From NCBI GenBank assembly GCA_963696545.1, contig CAVOKQ010000019.1, positions 1 through 64,000 on the forward strand: DNA of 64,000 nucleotides. Reading direction: 5' to 3'. The number at the start of each line of letters is the position of its first letter. Positions within the stretch are counted from its first letter, which is position 1. Positions 9,054-18,491 of the stretch are shown in pieces. Made by a program: the position numbers and the translations under genes. Source of the stretch: RPQJ01 sp963696545 (GTDB taxonomy: Bacteria; Pseudomonadota; Gammaproteobacteria; Steroidobacterales; Steroidobacteraceae). The notes under the pieces are model-generated. The model made no database searches, was not told where the DNA came from, and saw nothing but the letters and a program-made list of their open reading frames with translations.

Positions 9054-10442
9054 GTGAAAATCATAATTCTCGGGGCCGGCCAGGTGGGCCGGACCGCCGC
9101 CTACCACCTCGCCCGCGAGGAGGCCAACGACGTCACCGTGGTCGACACGGACGACGAGTTGCTCAGGGACCTGCAGGACCGCATCGACATCCGTACGGTG
9201 CAGGGCAACGCCGCGAGCCCGAAATCGCTCGAGATGGCGGGCGCGGCCGACGCCGACATGATCGTTGCGCTGACCAACAGCGACGAAGTGAACATGGTCG
9301 CCTGCCAGGTGGCGTGGAGCCTGTTCGGCACGAAGACCAAGATAGCGCGCATCCGCTCGGAAGCCTTCGCACGTCGCCCGGAGATCTTCGTTTCGACCGA
9401 GGGCGAGCCGCCGACGCAGCTCTCCGGATTCGCGATCGACATGTACGTGAGCCCCGAGGAGCTGGTCACGGCGTACATCGAGCGCCTGATCCGCTACCCG
9501 GGCGCGCTGCAGGTCGTGGACTTCGCCGACGGGCGCGTCCGGCTCGTCGGGCTGCGCGCCGTCAAGGGTGGCCTGCTGGTCGGCCAGCCGATCCGCGCGA
9601 TTCGCCAGCACATCCCGAAGGTCGACGCCCGCGTCGCCGCCATCTACCGCGGCGGCCACAGCATCGAGCCCGAGGGCGACACGGTCATCGAGCACAACGA
9701 CGAGGTGTTCTTCATCGCCGCGACCGAGGACATCCGCAACGTGATGGCCGAGATGCGCAAGGCCGAGGACACCGTGAAGCGCGTCGTGATCGCGGGTGGC
9801 GGCAACATCGGCCTGCGACTCGCGCTGAAGCTCGAGGAGGACAACCACCAGGTCAAGGTGATCGAGCGCTCGACACCGCGCGCCCGCGCGATCTCCGAGA
9901 AGCTGCGCAGCGCGATCGTGCTGAACGGCGACGCGGCCGACGAGGAACTGCTGGTCGAGGAGAACATCGACAGCACCGACGTCTTCTGCTCGCTCACGAA
10001 CTCCGAGGAGGCCAACATCCTCTCGGCACTGCTCGCAAAGCGGCTCGGCGCCCATCGCGTGATGGCGCTGATCACGCGGCCGGCCTACGCGGAGCTCATG
10101 CAGACCGGGCCGATCGACGTCGCGATCTCGCCGCAGACGGTCACGATCGGGTCGCTGCTGGCCTACGTGCGTCGGGGTGACGTCGTGCAGGTCCACTCGT
10201 TGCGCGGCGGCAGCGCGGAAGCGATGGAGACCGTGGCGCACGGCAGTCGCGGCGGCAAGGTCGTGGGCCGCAAGGTCGAGGACGTGAAGTTGCCGGAGGG
10301 CGCGCGGATCATCACGATCGTGCGCGGCGACGAAGTGATCATGGCCCACCACGACACCGTGATCGAGACCGGTGACCACGTGATCCTCTTCCTCGCCGAC
10401 AAGCGCCACGTCGAGCAGGTCGAGCGGCTGTTCCAGTCCTGA
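9054..10442 (+). CDS. trkA: Trk potassium uptake regulatory subunit TrkA
   Basis: The 462-residue cytoplasmic protein gates the TrkH potassium channel by binding NAD(H) or ATP. It contains two tandem RCK units. The first has the Rossmann motif ILGAGQVGRTAAYHLA at the N-terminus and the second has IAGGGNIGLRLALKLEE near residue 240. Each is followed by a TrkA-C subdomain. The double-unit architecture matches gammaproteobacterial TrkA. The start is GTG 9054, giving the standard MKIIILGAGQVG. trkH follows after three bases, so the two form one unit. Confidence 0.96.
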   Translation: MKIIILGAGQVGRTAAYHLAREEANDVTVVDTDDELLRDLQDRIDIRTVQGNAASPKSLEMAGAADADMIVALTNSDEVNMVACQVAWSLFGTKTKIARIRSEAFARRPEIFVSTEGEPPTQLSGFAIDMYVSPEELVTAYIERLIRYPGALQVVDFADGRVRLVGLRAVKGGLLVGQPIRAIRQHIPKVDARVAAIYRGGHSIEPEGDTVIEHNDEVFFIAATEDIRNVMAEMRKAEDTVKRVVIAGGGNIGLRLALKLEEDNHQVKVIERSTPRARAISEKLRSAIVLNGDAADEELLVEENIDSTDVFCSLTNSEEANILSALLAKRLGAHRVMALITRPAYAELMQTGPIDVAISPQTVTIGSLLAYVRRGDVVQVHSLRGGSAEAMETVAHGSRGGKVVGRKVEDVKLPEGARIITIVRGDEVIMAHHDTVIETGDHVILFLADKRHVEQVERLFQS

Positions 10443-10445
10443 CCG

Positions 10446-11894
10446 ATGCTCGCAGTCGTCCACGTGCTGGGCTCGATGCTGATGCTGTTCAGCATCACGT
10501 ACCTGCTGCCAGTACTGACGTCCGTAATCTATGACGACGGGCTGCTCGTCGATTTCGTGGCGGCCGCGCTGATCTGCCTGGGCGTCGGCGCGCTGCTGTG
10601 GGCGCTGACGCGACGCAACAAGCGCGAACTGCGGTCGCGTGACGGATTCCTGCTGGTGACGCTCAGCTGGGCGCTGATGTCCGCCATCGCCACGGTGCCG
10701 CTGATCATCGCATTGCCCGGACTGACGTTCACCGACGCCTTCTTCGAGACGATGTCGGGACTCAGCACCACCGGTGCGACGGTCCTGGTCGGGCTGGACG
10801 ACCTGCCGCCGTCGATCAACCTTTGGCGGCATGCGCTCAACTGGTACGGCGGCATGGGCATCATCGTGCTGGTGGTGGCGATCCTGCCGCTGCTCGGCGT
10901 CGGCGGCATGCAGCTGTACAAGGCGGAGACGCCCGGCCCGGTCAAGAACGAGAAGCTCACGCCCCGCATCACGCAGACGGCCAAGGCGCTGTGGTTCGTC
11001 TACTTCCTGATCACGGTCGCGTGCATCCTGTCGCTGCGCCTGGCGGGCATGGACTGGTTCGACGCCATCTGCCACGCGTTCGCGGCGATGGCGCTCGGCG
11101 GGTTCTCCACCCACGACGCGAGTGTCGGCTACTTCGATTCCGCACGGATCGAGTTCGTGCTGATCGTCTTCATGCTGATCGCGGCGATGAATTTCAGCCG
11201 GCACTTCATCGCCTGGCAACAGAAGAGCCTGCGCACGTACGCGACCGACGCAGAGGCGAAGGCGATGCTGGTCATCGTCGGCCTCAGCACGCTGGGCGTC
11301 GCGCTCTACATCTGGCACGACGGCGTCTACGCGACGTTCGCCGCGTCGCTGCGCCACGTGGCCTTCAACCTGGTGTCGATCGCGACCGACTGCGGCTTCG
11401 TGAGCCAGGACTACGCGGTCTGGCCGGTCTTCGCGCCGATGTGGATCCTGATGCTGTCGTGCTACTGCGCCAACACGGGCTCGACCGGTGGCGGCATCAA
11501 GATGTTCCGCTCACTGGTGCTCTTCCGCCAGGCGTCGCGAGAGTTGATGCTGTTGGTGCACCCCCAGGCCGTGCGGCCGGTCAAGATCGCGGGACAGGTC
11601 GTGCAGAACCAGATCGTGTTCGCCGTGCTCGCGTTCGTCGTGCTGTACTTCGGCACCGTCGTGGTGCTCACGTTCTCGCTGCTCGCCAGCGGGCTCGATT
11701 TCGTGAGCTCCTTTTCCGCGATCATCGCCTGCATCAACAACGCGGGCCCTGGCCTCGGGGTGGTGGGGCCGGCCAGCAACTACCAGGGACTCACGGATTT
11801 CCAGACGTGGGTGTGCGCGCTCGCGATGCTGCTCGGGCGCCTGGAGATCTTCAGCTTCCTCGTGCTGTTCACCCCGGTCTACTGGCGCAAGTAA
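10446..11894 (+). CDS. trkH: Trk potassium uptake channel subunit TrkH
   Basis: The 482-residue integral membrane protein forms the potassium pore of the Trk system. It has four P-loop repeats; visible pore segments include ETMSGLSTTGATVL, CHAFAAMALGGFSTHD, CYCANTGSTGGGIKMFR and CINNAGPGLG, each with the glycine-containing selectivity region. Length is the same as E. coli TrkH (483). It directly follows trkA, its regulatory partner. The TAA stop overlaps the ATG of the next gene by one base (TAATG), suggesting translational coupling with the penicillin-binding protein gene. Confidence 0.96.
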   Translation: MLAVVHVLGSMLMLFSITYLLPVLTSVIYDDGLLVDFVAAALICLGVGALLWALTRRNKRELRSRDGFLLVTLSWALMSAIATVPLIIALPGLTFTDAFFETMSGLSTTGATVLVGLDDLPPSINLWRHALNWYGGMGIIVLVVAILPLLGVGGMQLYKAETPGPVKNEKLTPRITQTAKALWFVYFLITVACILSLRLAGMDWFDAICHAFAAMALGGFSTHDASVGYFDSARIEFVLIVFMLIAAMNFSRHFIAWQQKSLRTYATDAEAKAMLVIVGLSTLGVALYIWHDGVYATFAASLRHVAFNLVSIATDCGFVSQDYAVWPVFAPMWILMLSCYCANTGSTGGGIKMFRSLVLFRQASRELMLLVHPQAVRPVKIAGQVVQNQIVFAVLAFVVLYFGTVVVLTFSLLASGLDFVSSFSAIIACINNAGPGLGVVGPASNYQGLTDFQTWVCALAMLLGRLEIFSFLVLFTPVYWRK

Positions 11895-14248
11895 TGGCGC
11901 GCGGCAAGGCCCAGCCAAGGTCCCGGCGCACGGTCCAGCGCGGATTCGTGGTGGCAACCGTGCTGCTGCTGCTGGTGGCGCTGGTCGCGGTGCTGGTGCT
12001 CGGGCACCGCGTCACGAAGCAATTCGAGGGCAGGCGCTGGACGCTGCCCGCGCGCGTGTATGCGCAGCCGATCGAGCTGTACGTCGGGCAGCAGCTTTCG
12101 GCGCAGCGTTTCGTCGAGGAACTCGAGCGCCTCGGCTACCTCGCGCAGGCGGCGCCGGACCGGCCGGGCACGTACCGTCGCAAGGGTGACCGCGTCGAGG
12201 TCTATCTCAGGGCATTCCGCTTTTCGGACGAGCCGCAGGGCGCGGTCGCGCTGCGGATCGGCTTTGCCGGGGGCGTGATCGAGTCGTTGAAGACCGCGAA
12301 GGGCGGCGACGTCCCGGTGATCCGCCTCGACCCGCTGCTGATCGGCAGCATCTTCCCCATCCACGGCGAGGACCGGATCATCGTCGCGCCCGAGGAGGTT
12401 CCGCCGCTGCTGCCCGAGGCGCTGAAGGCCGTCGAGGACCGCAAGTTCGACCAGCACCACGGCGTCAACCCGCTCGCGATCCTGCGCGCGCTGTTCGTCA
12501 ACGTGCGCGCCGGCCAGGTCGAGCAGGGCGGCAGTACGCTGACGCAGCAGCTCGTGAAGAGCTATTTCCTCGACAGCCGGCGCACGCTGCGCCGCAAGGC
12601 GGAGGAGGCCGTGATGGCCGTCATTCTCGAGAGTCGCTTCGAGAAGGCGGACATCATGAACGCCTACATCAACGAGATTTACCTCGGCCAGGACGGCAAG
12701 CGCGCGATCCATGGCTTCGGGCTCGCGAGCCAGTTCTATTTCGGCAAGCCGCTGGCAGAGCTCGACCTGCCGGAGATCGCGCTCATGGTCGCGATCGTCC
12801 GTGGCCCGTCCTATTACGACCCGCGGCGGCACCCGGATCGCGCGCTCGAGCGCCGCAACCTGGTACTGCGCGTGCTCGCCGAGCAGGGCGTGACCAAGGA
12901 AGCGGAAGCGGCTCGCGCTGCAAGGACGCCGCTCGGGGTTGCGGAAGCCGGGCGCAAGGGTGCGGTGTTCTACCCTGCGTTCCTCGACCTCGTGCGTCGC
13001 CAGCTGCGGACCGACTACGAGGAGTCGGACCTGACTGAAGCCGGCCTGACCGTGTTCACGACGCTCGACCCGCTGCTGCAGGAGAAGGCCGAGGACGCAC
13101 TCAGCTCCGAGCTCGAACGCCAGGACAAGTCGCCGCGCAAGGCGTCGCACGGCCTCGAGGGCGTCGTGGTCGTGACGACGCCGCAAACCGGCGAGGTGGT
13201 CGCGATCGTAGGCGGCCGACGCGCATCCTTCGACGGCTTCAACAGGGCGCTGGACGCGAAGCGGCCGATCGGCTCGCTCGCGAAGCCGATGGTGTACCTG
13301 GCCGCGCTCGAGACCGGCAAGTACACGCCCGCGACGCTGGTCCACGACCGCGCGGTCGAGATCAAGCTGCCGAACGGCGACGTCTGGAAGCCGGCGAATT
13401 TCGACAAGGAGATCCGAGGCGACATGCCGGCGATCCGCGCACTCACGCAATCGTTGAACCTGCCGACCGTGAACCTCGGCCTCGAGGTCGGGCTGGCGCG
13501 CGTCGCGCGTACGTTCGTGCAGCTGGGACTTGCCGAGAAGCCGAACGAGTACCCGTCGATGCTGCTCGGCGCCACCAACCTGAGCCCGTACGACGTGACC
13601 CAGATGTACAACACGCTGGCGAACGGCGGCTTCCGCTCGCCGTTGCGCACGGTGCGCGCCGTGACTTCGGAGTCCGGCAAGCAACTGAAGGCACCGGAGC
13701 TCGAGGTCGCTGAGGCCGCGCCCGCCGAGGCCGTGTACACGCTCGATCGCATGCTGATCGAAGTGATGAACCGCGGCACGGGCCGGCCGGCGCGCAATAC
13801 CCTGCCCTCGGGCCTGGTCGTCGCCGGCAAGACAGGCACGTCGAACGACTACCGCGACAGCTGGTTTGCGGGGTTCTCGGGCTCGCACCTGATCGTCGTG
13901 TGGATGGGGCACGACGACAATTCGCAGACCGGTCTCACCGGGACGACGGGCGCGCTCGCGGCGTGGTCGAAGCTGATGTCGTCGATCCAGACGTCGTCGT
14001 TCGAGCCACTGATGCCCGAGTCGCTCGAGGACCGCTGGATCGATTACTACTCGGGCCGCGAGACCTCGCCCTACTGCGACGGCTCGGCGGTCAGCCTGCC
14101 GTTCCGGGTCGGCACGCCGCTCGCCGCGAGCGAGAACTGCCCGCCCGGAGCAGAACCGTCGACGGATTTTGATTTGGGCCTCGGACCGGAATCGGACGTG
14201 CCGCCGAGCGAGGCCGCGCCGCAGCCGGAACCCGCCCCGGCGCCTTGA
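11894..14248 (+). CDS. mrcB: Penicillin-binding protein 1b, bifunctional peptidoglycan synthase
   Basis: The 784-residue class A PBP polymerises and cross-links peptidoglycan. It has one N-terminal membrane anchor (VVATVLLLLVALVAVLVLG), then a UB2H-like domain (YVGQQLSAQRFVEELERLGYL). The glycosyltransferase-51 domain shows EDRKFDQHHGVNP and GGSTLTQQLVKSYFL. The transpeptidase domain has the active-site motif SLAK (in PIGSLAKPMVYL), SLN (TQSLNLPTVN) and KTGTS. The UB2H domain distinguishes PBP1b from PBP1a and docks the activator LpoB. The gene overlaps trkH by one base and is followed after 33 bases by a TPR lipoprotein gene that could be a cell-wall partner. Confidence 0.94.
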   Translation: MARGKAQPRSRRTVQRGFVVATVLLLLVALVAVLVLGHRVTKQFEGRRWTLPARVYAQPIELYVGQQLSAQRFVEELERLGYLAQAAPDRPGTYRRKGDRVEVYLRAFRFSDEPQGAVALRIGFAGGVIESLKTAKGGDVPVIRLDPLLIGSIFPIHGEDRIIVAPEEVPPLLPEALKAVEDRKFDQHHGVNPLAILRALFVNVRAGQVEQGGSTLTQQLVKSYFLDSRRTLRRKAEEAVMAVILESRFEKADIMNAYINEIYLGQDGKRAIHGFGLASQFYFGKPLAELDLPEIALMVAIVRGPSYYDPRRHPDRALERRNLVLRVLAEQGVTKEAEAARAARTPLGVAEAGRKGAVFYPAFLDLVRRQLRTDYEESDLTEAGLTVFTTLDPLLQEKAEDALSSELERQDKSPRKASHGLEGVVVVTTPQTGEVVAIVGGRRASFDGFNRALDAKRPIGSLAKPMVYLAALETGKYTPATLVHDRAVEIKLPNGDVWKPANFDKEIRGDMPAIRALTQSLNLPTVNLGLEVGLARVARTFVQLGLAEKPNEYPSMLLGATNLSPYDVTQMYNTLANGGFRSPLRTVRAVTSESGKQLKAPELEVAEAAPAEAVYTLDRMLIEVMNRGTGRPARNTLPSGLVVAGKTGTSNDYRDSWFAGFSGSHLIVVWMGHDDNSQTGLTGTTGALAAWSKLMSSIQTSSFEPLMPESLEDRWIDYYSGRETSPYCDGSAVSLPFRVGTPLAASENCPPGAEPSTDFDLGLGPESDVPPSEAAPQPEPAPAP

Positions 14249-14281
14249 TCTGCTGCCATCGCGGGCCGGACAATCCCGGCC

Positions 14282-14875
14282 ATGCGAAGATTTCTTCCGT
14301 TCATCCTGCTGATCACAGTCCTGACCACAGGCTGCGCGGTCGAACCATTCCAGAAGCGCGACAGCAAGGACGCCGCCACGCGGGCTGCGACCCCGGTGCA
14401 GAAGCAGGGCGGATCCGGGGCCGGCCCCGTGGTGGCGGCGCCGCAACCCGAGGCAGCCGCGGCCGCGCCCGAATCGGTGCCCGAAGCCGAGACGCTCCCT
14501 CCGCCGCCACCGCCCCGCGAGCGCCCGAAAGCGCCGGCCGCGAAACTGAGCCCGGCCAGCCAGACGCTGGTGAACCAGGCGCAGGCACAGCGGAAGAAGG
14601 GTGACCTGCCAGGCGCGACCGTGTCGCTGGACCGTGCCCTGCGCATCGAACCGAACAACCCGCTGCTGTGGATCGAGATGGGGCGACTGCGGATGGACCA
14701 GCGCAACTACCCTCAGGCCGAGAACATGGGTCGCAAGGCGCTGTCGATGTCGGTTGGGGATGACCGCACGCAGTCGATGGCGTGGCAGTTGATCGCGGAT
14801 TCGTATCGGGCGCGCGGCAAGAACGCCCAGGCCCAGGAAGCGCTCGAGAAGTCCAGGTCCTTGTCGACGCGCTGA
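14282..14875 (+). CDS. Tetratricopeptide-repeat lipoprotein, possible PBP1b partner
   Basis: The 197-residue protein has a lipoprotein signal (LLITVLTTGC, lipobox TTGC) followed by a proline/alanine-rich linker of about 80 residues, then two or three TPR units (LVNQAQAQRKKGDLPGATV, ALRIEPNNPLLWIEMGRL, YPQAENMGRKAL). It lies immediately after mrcB in the same direction. Similar lipoproteins with a disordered linker and a TPR domain are found next to class A PBP genes; LpoA, the activator of PBP1a, has TPR-like repeats. A PBP-activator role is inferred from position and layout, not from sequence identity. Confidence 0.65.
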   Translation: MRRFLPFILLITVLTTGCAVEPFQKRDSKDAATRAATPVQKQGGSGAGPVVAAPQPEAAAAAPESVPEAETLPPPPPPRERPKAPAAKLSPASQTLVNQAQAQRKKGDLPGATVSLDRALRIEPNNPLLWIEMGRLRMDQRNYPQAENMGRKALSMSVGDDRTQSMAWQLIADSYRARGKNAQAQEALEKSRSLSTR

Positions 14876-14878
14876 TCC

Positions 14879-15125
14879 CACAGAGTGCGATTTGTTGCGC
14901 GTAATTGTTAACTGCATTGCCACTTTATCGTTGATAATTGATTCATTATTTGATGCACTTCCACAGGGATCTTCTTTTGGAGATTTCTTTGAATTTGTCG
15001 CGGATTTGGACTTGTTTGGCGATTAAGTGGGATGTCTTTTCTACCATTTGCCAACAATTTGGACTCATACAGCGCCAGAAATGCATATTTGGCAATAGAA
15101 CGATGAATTTATGGGCCAATAGTCG
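14879..15125. other. AT-rich island between the PBP operon and dtd
   Basis: This 247-base stretch is strikingly AT-rich compared with flanking DNA of roughly two-thirds GC. It includes TTGATAATTGATTCATTATTT and TTTGGCAATAGAACGATGAAT-like tracts. A frame of 63 codons (14938-15129) is open but has no ribosome binding site or recognisable family, and it overlaps the dtd start, so I do not call it a gene. The segment could hold the promoters for dtd-tatABC, an H-NS-type silenced region or a remnant of foreign DNA. Confidence 0.5.
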
Positions 15126-15587
15126 ATGATCGGCCTTCTGCAGCGCGTGACTGAGGCCAGGGTTGATGTGGAGGGCAGCGTCGTCGGCCGGATCGGGGCG
15201 GGGCTGCTGGTGCTGCTGGCGGTCGAGCCGGCGGACACCGAAGCCCAGGCGGACCGCCTGATCGAGCGGCTGGCCGGCTACCGCGTCTTCGAGGATGCGG
15301 ACGGCCGCATGAACCTCAGCCTGGCCGACACCGGCGGCGGCCTGCTGCTGGTACCGCAGTTCACGCTGGCCGCAAACACCGACAAGGGCATGCGGCCGAG
15401 CTTCACCGGCGCCGCGCCTCCCGAACTGGGCCGGCGACTGTTCGAATACGCCGTGTCGCGCGCTCGCTCGCTGCTCGGCGATCGCGTCGCGACCGGCCAG
15501 TTCGGCGCCCACATGCGGGTCAGTCTCACGAATGACGGGCCGGTCACGTTTTGGCTCCAGACGTCGGCCCCGCCCGCCGGGGACTGA
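15126..15587 (+). CDS. dtd: D-aminoacyl-tRNA deacylase
   Basis: The 153-residue cytoplasmic enzyme hydrolyses D-aminoacyl-tRNAs (and glycyl-tRNA-Ala), preventing D-amino acids from entering proteins. The N-terminal MIGLLQRVTEARVDVEG, the catalytic-threonine segment PQFTLAANTDKGMRPSF and the chirality-checking motif NDGPVTFWL are all present. Length is normal for the family (about 145). A Pro replaces the more usual Ser just before QFTL. It is preceded by the AT-rich island and followed after 53 bases by tatA. Confidence 0.95.
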   Translation: MIGLLQRVTEARVDVEGSVVGRIGAGLLVLLAVEPADTEAQADRLIERLAGYRVFEDADGRMNLSLADTGGGLLLVPQFTLAANTDKGMRPSFTGAAPPELGRRLFEYAVSRARSLLGDRVATGQFGAHMRVSLTNDGPVTFWLQTSAPPAGD

Positions 15588-15640
15588 CGCGCGATTCGCG
15601 TATCATTGCAGCCCGCCCGCCATGGGCCCGGAGACGTCCA

Positions 15641-15880
15641 ATGGGAATCGGCTTTCGCGAACTGCTCATCATCCTGGTCATCGCGCTGATCCTGTTCGGC
15701 GCGAAGAAACTCAGGAACGTCGGCACAGACCTGGGCGCGGCGGTACGCGGCTTCAAGAAAGCCGTGAACGAAGGCGACGACGAACAGACCAAGCAATTGA
15801 ACGACATGACGGGCAAGGACGCGGACTTCCAGGAACGTACCGGGGCTGAGTCGAAGTCCGACACGAAGCCGAACGCCTGA
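15641..15880 (+). CDS. tatA: Sec-independent protein translocase subunit TatA
   Basis: The 79-residue protein forms the variable-size pore of the Tat pathway, which exports folded proteins across the inner membrane. One N-terminal membrane helix (ELLIILVIALILFG) is followed by the hinge and amphipathic helix KKLRNVGTDLGAAVRGFKKA, then a charged tail. ATG 15641 is used because it gives the standard MGIG start with the helix at the N-terminus; the frame remains open upstream without a better start. tatB follows after seven bases and tatC overlaps tatB, forming a complete tatABC operon. Confidence 0.94.
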   Translation: MGIGFRELLIILVIALILFGAKKLRNVGTDLGAAVRGFKKAVNEGDDEQTKQLNDMTGKDADFQERTGAESKSDTKPNA

Positions 15881-15887
15881 GATCCCG

Positions 15888-16253
15888 ATGTTCGAGGTGG
15901 GCTTCACCGAGATCCTGCTGATCTTCGCGATCGCGCTGCTGGTGCTCGGTCCGGCCCGCCTGCCAAAACTCGCCGCGGACGTCGGTCGCTGGGCCGGCCG
16001 CGCTCGCTCCATGGCGCGCCAGCTGCGTACCCAGCTCGAGCAGGAAGTGCATTTCGACCCGCTGGCCGACGCGCCCAAGTCCACGCAGACCATCCACACG
16101 CCTGCGCCGCAACCAGCGCCAGCCGCCGAGCCTTCGGCCGCCGCGGCGCCATCAGCACCCGCGCCGGCCGCGGCAACCGTAACCACGGAACCCGCAACGG
16201 CCGTCGAAGCGCCCGCGGCATCGGACAGGACCGATGAGCCAAAGCCCACGTGA
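15888..16253 (+). CDS. tatB: Sec-independent protein translocase subunit TatB
   Basis: The 121-residue protein works with TatC in recognising twin-arginine signal peptides. It starts MFEVGFTEILLIFAIALLVLGPARLPKLA, a single membrane helix followed by the typical GP-x-RLP hinge. An amphipathic helix (VGRWAGRARSMARQL) follows, then an alanine/proline-rich tail. The 3' end overlaps the start of tatC by 20 bases, so translation of the two is coupled. Confidence 0.93.
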   Translation: MFEVGFTEILLIFAIALLVLGPARLPKLAADVGRWAGRARSMARQLRTQLEQEVHFDPLADAPKSTQTIHTPAPQPAPAAEPSAAAAPSAPAPAAATVTTEPATAVEAPAASDRTDEPKPT

Positions 16254-17019
16254 GCCCGAGCCGCTCGCCGAAGGCACGCTGATCTCGCACCTGCTCGAGT
16301 TGCGCAACCGGCTGCTGCGGTCGCTGCTCGCCGTCTTCATCGTGTTCCTGCCGCTGGTCTTCTTCTCGAACCAGCTGTTCACGTTTGTCGCCCGGCCACT
16401 GCTCGACAAGCTGCCCGAGGGAACGTCGCTGATCGCGACCAGCGTCGTGGCACCGTTCATGGCACCGCTGAAGCTCGCACTGATCGGCGCCCTGTTCATC
16501 GCGATGCCCTACGTTCTGTACCAGGTCTGGGGATTCGTTGCGCCCGGCCTGTACCGGCACGAGCGACGCTTCGCGATGCCGCTGTTCCTCTCGAGCGTCG
16601 TGCTGTTCTACGTCGGCGTCGCGTTCGCCTACTTCGTGGTCTTCCCGCTGATGTTCGCGTTCCTCACGTCGACCACCCCGGAAGGCGTGCAGATGATGAC
16701 GGACATGTCGAGCTACCTCGACTTCGTCATGCTGCTGTTCTTCGCGTTCGGCGTGGCGTTCGAGGTGCCGGTGGCCGTGGTGCTGCTGGCCGCGACCGGG
16801 CTCGTGAAGATCGAGTCGCTGAAGAAGCACCGCGGCTACGTGATCCTCGGCATCTTCGTGGTCGCCGCGATACTCACGCCGCCGGACGCCGTGTCACAGA
16901 CTTTCATGGCCGTGCCGATGTACGTGCTCTACGAGCTCGGCATCCTGCTCGCGCAGTACCTGGTCCGTCAGCGTGCCGCCGACAAGGCGCAGCACGAGGC
17001 AGCGCACCGCGGTGAATAG
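16234..17019 (+). CDS. tatC: Sec-independent protein translocase subunit TatC
   Basis: The 261-residue inner-membrane protein is the Tat signal-peptide receptor. It has six hydrophobic helices. The N-terminal LISHLLELRNRLLRS carries the conserved HLxELRxR motif, and the segment YQVWGFVAPGLYRHERR between helices 2 and 3 includes the F-x-x-P-G-L-x-x-x-E motif. Length is typical. Its last codons overlap the proposed GTG start (17012) of the following POT transporter by eight bases. Confidence 0.95.
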   Translation: MSQSPREPEPLAEGTLISHLLELRNRLLRSLLAVFIVFLPLVFFSNQLFTFVARPLLDKLPEGTSLIATSVVAPFMAPLKLALIGALFIAMPYVLYQVWGFVAPGLYRHERRFAMPLFLSSVVLFYVGVAFAYFVVFPLMFAFLTSTTPEGVQMMTDMSSYLDFVMLLFFAFGVAFEVPVAVVLLAATGLVKIESLKKHRGYVILGIFVVAAILTPPDAVSQTFMAVPMYVLYELGILLAQYLVRQRAADKAQHEAAHRGE

Positions 17020-18491
17020 CCCGCGCGGCGGATTCTTCGGGCACCCGCGCGCCCTCGCCACGCTGTTCTTCACGGAGATGTGGGAGCGCTTCACGTTCTA
17101 CGGCATGCGCGCCCTGCTGGTGCTGTTCCTCGTGGACGCGGTCACCAGCGGCGGCTACGGGTTCGACGACAGGACGGCCACGGCGATCTACGGCCTCTAC
17201 ACCGCCGCGGTGTTCATGGCCGCGCTGCCCGGGGGCTGGATCGCGGATCGACTGGTCGGTGCGCAGAGGGCTGTGCTGGCCGGCGGCACGCTGATGACCA
17301 TCGGCAACCTGATGCTCGCGATCCCGGGGCCGCCGGCGCTGTTCTTCGCCGGGCTGGTCGTCATCATCCTGGGCGTCGGGCTGCTGAAGCCGAACATCTC
17401 GACGCTCGTCGCCGAGCTGTACCCGGAGGGCGGCGGCAGGCGCGACGCCGGCTTCACGATCTTTTACATGGGCATCAACCTCGGCGCGTTCATCGGGCCG
17501 CTGATCGCGGGCTGGCTCGCGCAGAAGTACGGCTGGCGCATGGGTTTCCTCGCGGCGGCCGTCGGCATGCCGCTCGGCATGCTGCAGTTCTGGCTCTCGC
17601 GCGGGCTGCTCGGCAGCGCGGGAGTGGCGCCGCACCGGGCCGACGGGGGCGCCGGGGCTTGCGCGCGACTGGAGGATGCTCGGCGCAGCGGTGGCGATGC
17701 TTGGAGTCGTCGCGTTCGTGCTGCTCAGCGGCATCGTGCAGGTGAACCCGGCCCCGCTCGCGAAGGCTGCGGCCTACGTGCTCGTCGGCATGGCTGCCGC
17801 GTATTTCCTGTACCTGTTCCTGGGAGCGGGCCTCGACCCCGTCGAACGCCGGCGCATCGTCGTCGTGCTGGTGATGTTCGTGGCCTGCGCGCTGTTCTGG
17901 TCCGGCTTCGAGCAGGCGGGTTCCTCGATGAACCTGTTCGCGAAACGGTACGTGGACAGGGTGATCGGCGGATTCGAGATCCCGGCTGGCTGGTTCCAGT
18001 CGGTGCAGCCGGCGTTCGTGATCCTGTTTGCTCCGGTGTTCTCGGCGCTGTGGATTGCGCTGGCGAAGCGCAACCTGAACCCGGCCGCGCCGCTCAAGTT
18101 CGCGTTCGGCCTGCTGCTGATGGGACTCGGGTTCCTGTTCATGGTGAAGGCTGCCTCGATCGTCGCCGGCGGTACGCAATCCCCCGCGTACTTCCTCGTG
18201 CTGACGTACCTGCTGCACACGTTCGGCGAGCTCTGCCTGAGCCCGGTCGGCCTCTCCACGGTCACGAAGCTGGCGCCCGCGCGATTCGTCGGCCAGATGA
18301 TGGGTGTGTGGTTCCTGGCGAGCTCGCTCGGCAAGCTGACGGCCGGCCTGATCGCGGGCAGCTTCGACGCGAACGACCTCGCGGCGATGCCCGGGCGCTA
18401 TATGGACATCGTCCTGTACGGCTGCGGCGTCGGGATCGTGCTGCTGCTGATCAGCCGGCCGGTGACGCGGCTGATGGGCGGGGTGAAGTAG
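17012..18491 (+). pseudogene. POT/PTR family proton-coupled peptide transporter, frameshifted
   Basis: Two frames together encode one peptide transporter of about 490 residues. The first part, from GTG 17012, contains the POT signature FFTEMWERFTFYGMRALLV and KPNISTLVAELYPEG. The second part, in the next frame, starts near 17650 and holds ALFWSGFEQAGSS, the PAGWFQSVQP motif and GELCLSPVGLS, ending at 18491. The switch lies at or near the run GGGGG at 17645-17649; removing one G gives a continuous reading DGAPGLARDWRM. The intact paralogue follows at 18615. The cause could be true inactivation or a homopolymer error. GTG 17012 overlaps the tatC end and is inferred as the start from the family N-terminus. 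Confidence 0.85.

Noticed and set aside
8457..14923. Very long minus-strand frames opposite uvrD, trkA, trkH and mrcB
   Set aside because: They are antisense to genes with clear motifs and arise from the high GC at third codon positions.
14938..15129. A 63-codon gene in the AT-rich island
   Set aside because: No ribosome binding site or family resemblance, and it overlaps the dtd start.
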